The notes under the pieces: generated by a model
The model's input: the letters and a program-made list of their open reading frames with translations, nothing else
Databases searched by the model: none
What the model was told of the DNA's origin: nothing
Part shown: positions 56,857 through 64,000 of the stretch, in pieces
How positions within the stretch are numbered: position 1 is the stretch's first letter
Layout of the letters: each line of letters begins with the position of its first letter
Source: Quillaja saponaria
Lineage: Eukaryota; Streptophyta; Magnoliopsida; Fabales; Quillajaceae
NCBI GenBank assembly: GCA_029379385.1
Contig: CM055612.1
Span: 15,810,001-15,874,000, forward strand
Length of the DNA stretch: 64,000 bases
Direction: 5' to 3'
Program-made: the position numbers and the translations under genes

Positions 56857-57737
56857 TTAGTAATCAATCTCTAAGCCCACGAAAACTCAACAATCAACTT
56901 TAATTCAACCGAACAATTCAAGATTCTTAGATAAACTTATGAAGATATAAACCGCTAAATTAAGGATCAAATTGTACAATATATATATATATATATTATA
57001 AAGGAATCTATACAAAGATTATAGCACATTCATTTACATAATTAACATAAATATTATTTTATACACATTTCTATAAGTTATTGTACAAGTTCAAAATATT
57101 TGTGAATCTCTTCCTCCAACTCTTTCACGTACTAGTCTTATTCATGTTGTATATTGTTTAACCCTCTCCTTCACCAATCATTCATCCTCCTTGAGATTCA
57201 TTAAAAAGAAACACCCCGTTTCATGGAACAAATTTTCCTACCAAATATTTTCTTTTAGTTAATTAGTTACGTAAATACATGGAAGCGCAAAAAGTCACAC
57301 ATTGAAGGCATGGGGCGAACCAAATGTAACAAGATATATCTATTGTTAGATAAAGAACCTAAACAAGAATTCCTACCATGGCCTTCGACTTCTTCCCTTT
57401 CGGGTTAACAAAAACTTCACCAATTTAATGTACACCAAAATATCAGTCCGATCAAAATCCAAACCCACGACAACCATTTCTATTCAGTTCAAAATTTGTG
57501 TCTACACTGACAACAACCATATCCGCGTTCTTGTAACAGTATAAACAAGAACATGCAAAATGTAAGCTCATCCATGAGCATCATAAATATCTAGAGGGAG
57601 AGCAAACCTCACATCCTACACTCAGACCTCCCTACAATTCTAATTCCTATCATTTTCCCTCATCAGAATTTTCGTATTGGGAAAAAACCAACAATTAACT
57701 TAAGAATTGTGTCAAGAGCGAACTACACTCATAATTT
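56857..57737. other. Region 3' of the RETICULATA-related gene
   Basis: A+T-rich; includes an (AT)n run at about 56980-56997. The part nearest the stop codon (about 57,500-57,737) is probably the 3' UTR of the gene on the minus strand. No clear plant poly(A) signal could be chosen. Confidence 0.45.
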
Positions 57738-59043
57738 TTAATCATGAGCCTTCTGAATCCCAATCCAACGAGCATAATCAACCCACCTGTCAAGTCAAAG
57801 CCGCAAACAGTCATTGCTGGCTAGAAAAGAAAATAATAATGGTTTAATGTAAATTTTTGGAAGATGTTTCAACTTTCAAGTTCTTACAATAATGAACCCA
57901 AGTATGTGTTGCCAGTTCGAACAGCAAAGCAAATTGCTCCAAGTATAAGCTTGTGTTGGTGTAACAAAGGTTCCAAGATCCGTTGCTCAACAATTCCGGC
58001 AAGAACTTGGTACCTATCACAGAAAAATATTTCACCTTGGTAAAAGATTCCAGAATCAATAATCTCCCTGTTCCCTGTCACTGGTGGCACGACAGGCTAT
58101 CGTGTGGTAAGCATAAAAAAACCATAAAAGAATTTGAATGCGTCATGTTATGCAGTCACAGCATCTTTTACATTGCATAATAACCAAGTCCACTTTCTTA
58201 ACCTCAAATTTGCTGCAAGTGATGCAGTACTACATCTTATAATCTGCACTACCAAATCGTTAATAATTTGCATATCCTGGACATGCTTTTACTTATCCAG
58301 CAATTATGACTCGTTCTGAGAGATGTAATTTTTCTTTAAAACAAAAAAACAATAAAGAAGTAAAGAAGAGAAAAAGGAACAAAGGAAGGTAGACAGGACG
58401 ATCTCCCAACATCAGTTACAACCTAAATACTGCAAAAACATTGTATTGCCATCACATGAATTTATTGTCATTGTATAATGATACTTGTCCATATGCAAAT
58501 GTCAAGAGTCAAACTTCACAAAAGATGATATGTGAATGAAGAAAAATTTATTCATTCTATTTTTTGTTATAGTAGATGGCCTACTGTCACATAATAATCA
58601 TAGCTATCGATATAAACTATCTGGAAAATTTGTTTCTGTCAATGAAATAACTTTTCTAAGTAATATGGAAAATATGAATGGATATCACAGGTAATCTCTC
58701 AACTTGGGTGAAAAATATTCTCTAGTGAGAAACGAGCTTCATGAAGCAGTATCAAACTTAGATATAAATTACTAGACACCTTAATATTTATTAAACACTC
58801 CAATACTCTATTTACCTGAGGTTGCTGGAAACTGCCATATAGACACCATAAGCAACACTGGTAGATAATATGGGGACGTTTTCAACTTCCACTTCAGATG
58901 ACTTATTAACAGCCTTCTTTGCATTTATCAAGGCATTAGTCACAGCTGTGCCAACCTAAATGAAAAATGAACTCATTGCAATTCAGCAAGATGATTGAAT
59001 CTAATATTGGAATAGAGAAGACAAATAGAAACATTCAAAAGAA

Positions 59044-59074
<31 letters not shown>

Positions 59075-62000
59075 AAAAAAAAAAAAAAAACAAAAAGCAG
59101 TGTTATTCCTCCGAAAGCAGTGCATGACATGATATGGATAAGTGATCAACTTTACTTTATTCACTATCTTGCACTTTGAAATGTGTTGCTGGGCAATATC
59201 ATCATTTGTAGATTAAGAACTTCAATATGAATTATGAAGTAAAAAAGTATTAGCAAAAAAAGGATGTACATGTATAAACAAAATGTGTTTCACTTTCTAT
59301 GTTCAATGTTCACTTCTCCCAACTATTTCTAAAAAGTAGTCAGATTATAGTAGTAACAAATAAATGCAGAGTAATGGCATAGACAAATAACATGCAAATC
59401 CTGACTCACCCTACCCCTCTCACTCACTCTCTTACAAGAGGAGACTAAAAATCCGGATCATAGTTGTCAAATCGAGATTCGAATCATAAGATTTGGTATA
59501 ATTTCTTCAAATCAATTACACATGTAATTTATAGATGCAACACAAATAAAATTCATTAAAAATGTGATATATTAACAAATAACTAAATATATTGTAAGAT
59601 TCGTTAAATCACTAAATATAAACTCTGAATTATATATGTAAAATAAACAAAATAGATTAAGAAATAATATATTTCACAATAATTAAATTAATCTTAAAAG
59701 ATATATGACCAATCGGAAAGACATTTGATAATATAGCATCATAAATTCATAATCTTTAAAATAAGAAGTAAAATAAATCAAAATAGCATCATAAAATTAA
59801 TTTAGTAATACTAATGTAGAGGCACAATAAAACTAATAAAGTAGTAATATTATAATAATAGTAATATAATATATTATTCAAAAATCATCAAAATAACAAG
59901 TAAACTGGAATTAAGATTAATTAAAAAAATACTAATATAGAGGCACATACACTCAAAGTTGTCAAGATCGAGATCTTAAGTAGGATTGTGGAGGGTTTAC
60001 AAGATCGAAAAATCTTAAAATTTTTTGTTTCACATCTCTTTAAGAATATAAATATACTTGAAATAAGTTATAATGATATACACCAAACTAAAATAAATGA
60101 CAAATACCTACATATTTACCACATTAAGACTAAAAAAACTGATAAACAATATAGATGAGCCACCATCCATATTTTAATTTATTTGAAGTAAAAAACAAAA
60201 AATGTTTTATAAGTAATTAGTTTTTTTTTTTTTTGGTGCTATGATAGAGAATTAATTAGATATGATAAATCTAGTTATATAATAATAATAATATAAAACA
60301 TATTATTTGGTAACAATAACAATATAAACAATATTATTTAGTAATTATAATAAAACAAACAATTAAATTAACAATATTTATAAAAGACAATGATACACAT
60401 TAAAAGATAAGATTGAAAAAAGAAGATTATTGCTGTGAATTAAAATTGAAAAGAAAAGCTAAGTAAAACATTTATTTTTCTTAGCTAGAGGTTCAACTTC
60501 AAAAAGTCTGTACCAGAGAGGGGAAAAAAAAAAGAGAGAAGAAGAAAGAAGATAAAAAAAGATAAATTGGGTGTTTCAGAACGAGAGAACTTCAAAGCGA
60601 CAGGGATAGTGATGGACAAAGAATCTTGCAAGCCTCAATAAATGCAACAGAATCTTTGCAGCCCCATAGAAGTTCTTGCAAGGATGATGCTGGTTTGAAA
60701 AAAGGAGAGCCTCATAGGAGCCCAAGAAATTTAGAGAAACAAGATGGAGGCAAGCAATGGTTCATGTGGTCGTGCCAACAATGCTTTTCTTCACAATTGA
60801 TAAGATCAGAACCTAACTCGCGATCTTACAATCTTGCTTCCGATCCTACCTATTTTGCTTCAATTTAGATAATCTACAATTTTTAGAACGTTTCAACTCG
60901 TTTGCTGCATGTAGGATTGTAAGATCATACAATCTTACGATTTAAAATGAAATCTTGACAACAAGGCATACACTATTAATAAAACCCTGAACAGTAACCA
61001 ATTTTACCAAACTCTATCAGAAATGTGCGCTATGCTGCTATCAAGTTAAAAGCTTGAAAAAAAATGAGAAACTAGAAAGGCACAAAGGAGAAAGACATGA
61101 GCAATAAAAAAAAAATTAAATAAATAAACCAAAAGCTTCTGGAGAACAGAGATGTGTGCATCAATTGAACCAAACAAATGTCTTAGGCTCGGAATTAGAA
61201 TTTGTAGGCTAGCTACCTTCTGAAGGGGCAAGACAGATGCTTGACCTTCTGAAATTTTCACCAAAAAGCTTCCATTTGTGTTTGTGTTTGTGCTTCTCAA
61301 GAAATACCTCAGAAAGGTGGCTAAGGTGTACATTAAAGGTTTCACAATAAAAAATTAGGAAAAAAGTCATGGATCAACTGCATCCAAATTCAACCTAGAG
61401 TGACTTACTTGGTTTTGAATCGGACGATTCTACCGATTCTCCTATGATTCTACCTATTTTCCTACGATTCTTTTATTACTTTTTTGACAGAAGAAGAAAT
61501 TTTATTAAGAAAAAAAAATTACAAGAGAGTACAATTCTTTGATTATTTTGATTATTCCTTGCATTTCAAATTGTTTAGGGCCTAAAATGAATGGACTCTT
61601 ATGATTCGACTCGAGAAATATAAGAGTTTGATAACTGTGTTCGAAAGCATTGCTTCTTCATTTCAAAGAATAGCCACCCAACCATTTTTGGAATAAAAAG
61701 TTATGGCTTCACTCTAAAAATAAATTGAGACTACAGGAAATGCATTTTAAAGGCTTTTAAACCAAAAAAAGAAGAAGCTTATTTATAGTTTTTAACATGT
61801 CAGTTCTAATTGGGATCTAATGGTAACATTAAGATTTGGGATCTGTTACAACAGATTATGAATAGGATAGAATCATAAGATTCGAATCTTGAATTGTAAG
61901 AATCGAATTGTGAATCGTAAGATTTGAATCATGAATCGTAAGATTCAAATTGTGAATTATACGATTCGGTTGTAGTTTAGATTAACCCATACGACTCACA

Positions 62001-64000
62001 TGGATTGATACATGAATTGAATAGAGTAGTAAGATCCAAATCACCAATTGTCAGATTCTGTTAACTATGATCCAGATATATGTTCATTTGTGCCTATTTA
62101 ATTTGCTGTATTTGCATGACAGTCAACAAAGGAAAAAGCTTTTATGCCTATGTCATGATTCAGGCCATGAAACACCCTGTGCTTCATTCTAATTTTATGG
62201 ACTTTTTTCCTCAGTCATGCGTGAATCTAACTAGTAACTACAGTATGTCAATCACTATGTAGTTTGGAATGAGATTCAAGTGATTCTGCATACCCGCTGA
62301 GGAAATTAGGAAAGACAAGAAAAAAAAAGGCATCGTGTGCGGAAGGCTCGCCCAAAAATTAATTTTGCGAACTTCTTTGACATTGAAATAGCGTTAGGAT
62401 AAGGGATAAAAGATCAAGCAATGACCATATATGAAAAAGAAAAAAAAAAAAGGGTTCCCTGGAAAGATAAGAGAACAAACCAGTGATGAACCAGTGCCAA
62501 CTGCAAAAAGCTTTGCCCCATTTCTCTGTATATACAAACCAAATAATATAGACTAATCAGACACTGGATGTTGTTTTTAGTGAAGAAAAAATTATTCAAC
62601 ATAATAATGGAAATTGGATATATGCAAGTTATTGAATTTTACAAACCACTATTGCACCAATTCTCTGTAATAAGGAATATGGTGTTCCAGCAAGAGCAAC
62701 CTACAGAGAAATCAGGGACAGGAAGTTAATTTGCAAAGATCAAGAAAAAATGTTTAGGAAATTAGTTCATGGGGTATATAGTAACCTGGAATGCATTATC
62801 TGGGCAGTTGTGGAAGAACTTTGCAATAGGTCCAGCACTGATTGCAAGCGGTGGTCTGAGAGGTACAGTGGGAGCAGGAAGATAAACCAGCATGAAATCT
62901 GCAAGTATGGCCATTACCTAAGAACATATTGTACACGGGCAGCTTTATTACTTACTTAGACACAAATTTCTCACCTGAATCAATGTTTATCTGACTATAA
63001 TACAGCAAGCGCAAAGGACTAGTAAAACAAAGAGGAGACGTGTGCTTTTATTTAAATTATATATGTCAGCAATTTCATTATATGTAACTCTACCACGATT
63101 TAGATATATTTCAATCAGACTAGTTTTTGTGTTATCTCCTAAACAACTGAGTAAATAAAATGCAGGTCATGAAAACATTGAGATTACACAAAATCTAACA
63201 TTAACTTAATTTCCTCCCAAGGTCTCAGTTAGTATTAAATATTGACAAGGAACATAAAATCTTAGGGAATCTTGAAAGATTGTTCCCTCAATTTTATTAG
63301 TTGGTGGAAAACAAAAGGAAGAAATGTGCATATTAAAAAGAAACAGATTCATGAGTATATCCTTACCACGTCAGCAAAAACAATTTCCAGCTCGTTGAAA
63401 AAATTCTCTCTCCGGCGATCATACTCTGCAGCAGTCTGTAAAACAAAGATAGAAAAGGGATATCAACAAGTGAAACAAAATGACAAGCATCCTAGAAAGC
63501 AATTACCATGATAAACTGAACATTAACAATGTTTAGTCCACTAATAGAGAAAAATAACATATTCTGGTTTTCCTCATTCCTACTTGACTGTAACAGAAAC
63601 TCTTTGTTTTCACAAAGGAATTACACTTAAATACTAGGCCTCAAAACATTCTTGATTATAGGACAAAGGGTGATTCTGGTAACTTCTCTTAAATTCCAGC
63701 ATTCTTGGTTTCACAAATTTCAACTTATCGCTTCAATGAGAAGTATGCATCAGCCAAATCGAAATCTACATTTGCAAACATAAGCAAAATGTTGAGAATT
63801 ACAAGTCTTACACCACCTTGAACATTGAACAGCCCATCATATCATTCTACCTACTTACTACATTTCTAGCTACAACACAATAATCAAAACCAGCTAAAAA
63901 CTAAAAAATTAAATCAAAACAAACCTTAGTGAAGATCCCAACACCGCACTCCATTCCGACTTTCGCCAAGAACAGATCATCCGCCAGAAGACGCTCTTTG
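57738..64000 (-). CDS. RETICULATA-related (DUF3411) chloroplast protein, partial (C-terminal 8 exons)
   Basis: Minus-strand coding exons with GT-AG borders: 64000-63925, 63435-63367, 62917-62786, 62700-62647, 62525-62481, 58955-58816, 58013-57888, 57786-57738 (TAA). Phases all agree, giving about 229 aa without a stop. Visible blocks: RLLADDLFLAKVGMECGVGI, EYDRRRENFFNELEIVFADV, MAILADFMLVYLPAPTVPLR, AKFFHNCPDNAFQ, TPYSLLQRIGAIVRNGAKLF, VGTAVTNALINAKKAV, STSVAYGVYMAVSSNLRYQV, VEQRILEPLLHQHKL, CFAVRTGNTYLGSLLWVDYA, RWIGIQKAHD. This is the whole conserved C-terminal domain of the RETICULATA family, plastid-envelope membrane proteins linked to leaf mesophyll and plastid development. Wording is closest, from memory, to RER3/RER4. 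The transit peptide and N-terminus lie outside. One intron of 3.5 kb is repeat-filled. Probably functional. Confidence 0.92.
59043..59090. repeat. Poly(C)-poly(A) homopolymer tract
   Basis: About 21 C followed by about 26 A inside the large intron. Such a run is prone to sequencing and assembly error. Confidence 0.9.
59455..62079. repeat. Repeat insertions in the large intron of the RETICULATA-related gene
   Basis: The block is bounded by GGATCATAGTT at 59457 and its complement AACTATGATCC near 62070. It contains several GTTGTCAA... and TAAGATTCGAATC words in both orientations. An inner unit of about 1 kb has GTTGTCAAGAT at about 59957 and its complement ATCTTGACAAC at about 60951-60961. This looks like one or more non-autonomous DNA transposons (MULE-like termini are my guess), possibly nested. 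Open frames at 60626-60868 and 61046-61345 have no recognised domain. They lie outside the gene's exons. Confidence 0.45.

Noticed and set aside
57983..58319. Plus-strand open frames
   Set aside because: They overlap the minus-strand exon of the RETICULATA-related gene and its intron.
60626..60868. 80-codon plus frame in the large intron, with weak likeness to a BED-finger start
   Set aside because: The Cys/His pattern is not complete and no transposase follows.

Overview
The window is eukaryotic nuclear DNA from a flowering plant, most likely a eudicot; the species cannot be fixed from the sequence. It is very A+T-rich, has GT-AG introns, and consists mostly of nested, decayed plant transposable elements. 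The one convincing host gene lies at the right edge. No tRNA, rRNA, CRISPR array or prokaryotic operon was seen.

Layout. 1-9.0 kb: A+T-rich intergenic DNA with small dispersed repeats (a 27-bp palindrome, an inverted pair of Helitron-like repeats, a GAGCTCG-rich fold-back). 9.0-16.9 kb: Ty1/copia wreckage. It holds a minus-strand Tork-like copia with its 3' LTR, a second copia's gag/PBS/LTR on the minus strand, and a head-to-head plus-strand copy of that same gag. An LTR-like block and a gypsy LTR fragment follow. 17.5-20.4 kb: a non-autonomous CACTA element. 22.3-31.8 kb: an endogenous caulimovirid (plant pararetrovirus) integration, longer than one genome unit, with an inverted end and a 1.17-kb tandem duplication of the reverse transcriptase/RNase H region; every viral gene is broken. 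32.3-41.1 kb: a solo LTR, a second CACTA terminus, gypsy fragments (protease on plus, gag and a 1.26-kb LTR on minus), a Sirevirus-like copia fragment, another copia 3' end with its LTR, and another gypsy LTR.

41,105-51,664: a structurally complete 10.56-kb En/Spm (CACTA) transposon with near-identical terminal inverted repeats, a TTT target duplication and dense subterminal repeats. It carries two minus-strand spliced genes, a TNP2/TNPD-type transposase and a TNPA/Ptta-type protein, each damaged by C-to-T-type nonsense changes. It sits inside an older LTR-like sequence that resumes at 51,665-54,496. 54.5-57.7 kb: further LTR fragments.

57,738-64,000: the last eight coding exons of a RETICULATA-related (DUF3411) plastid protein gene on the minus strand. 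All splice junctions are intact, and a 3.5-kb intron has been colonised by repeats. The gene's start lies beyond the window.

How parts relate: in the CACTA element the transposase would act on the termini and the TNPA-like protein on the subterminal repeats. A notable structural signal is a tandem repeat of about 170 bp just upstream of the last exon of the TNPA-like gene, present in both the large CACTA and the divergent small CACTA at 17.5-20.4 kb.
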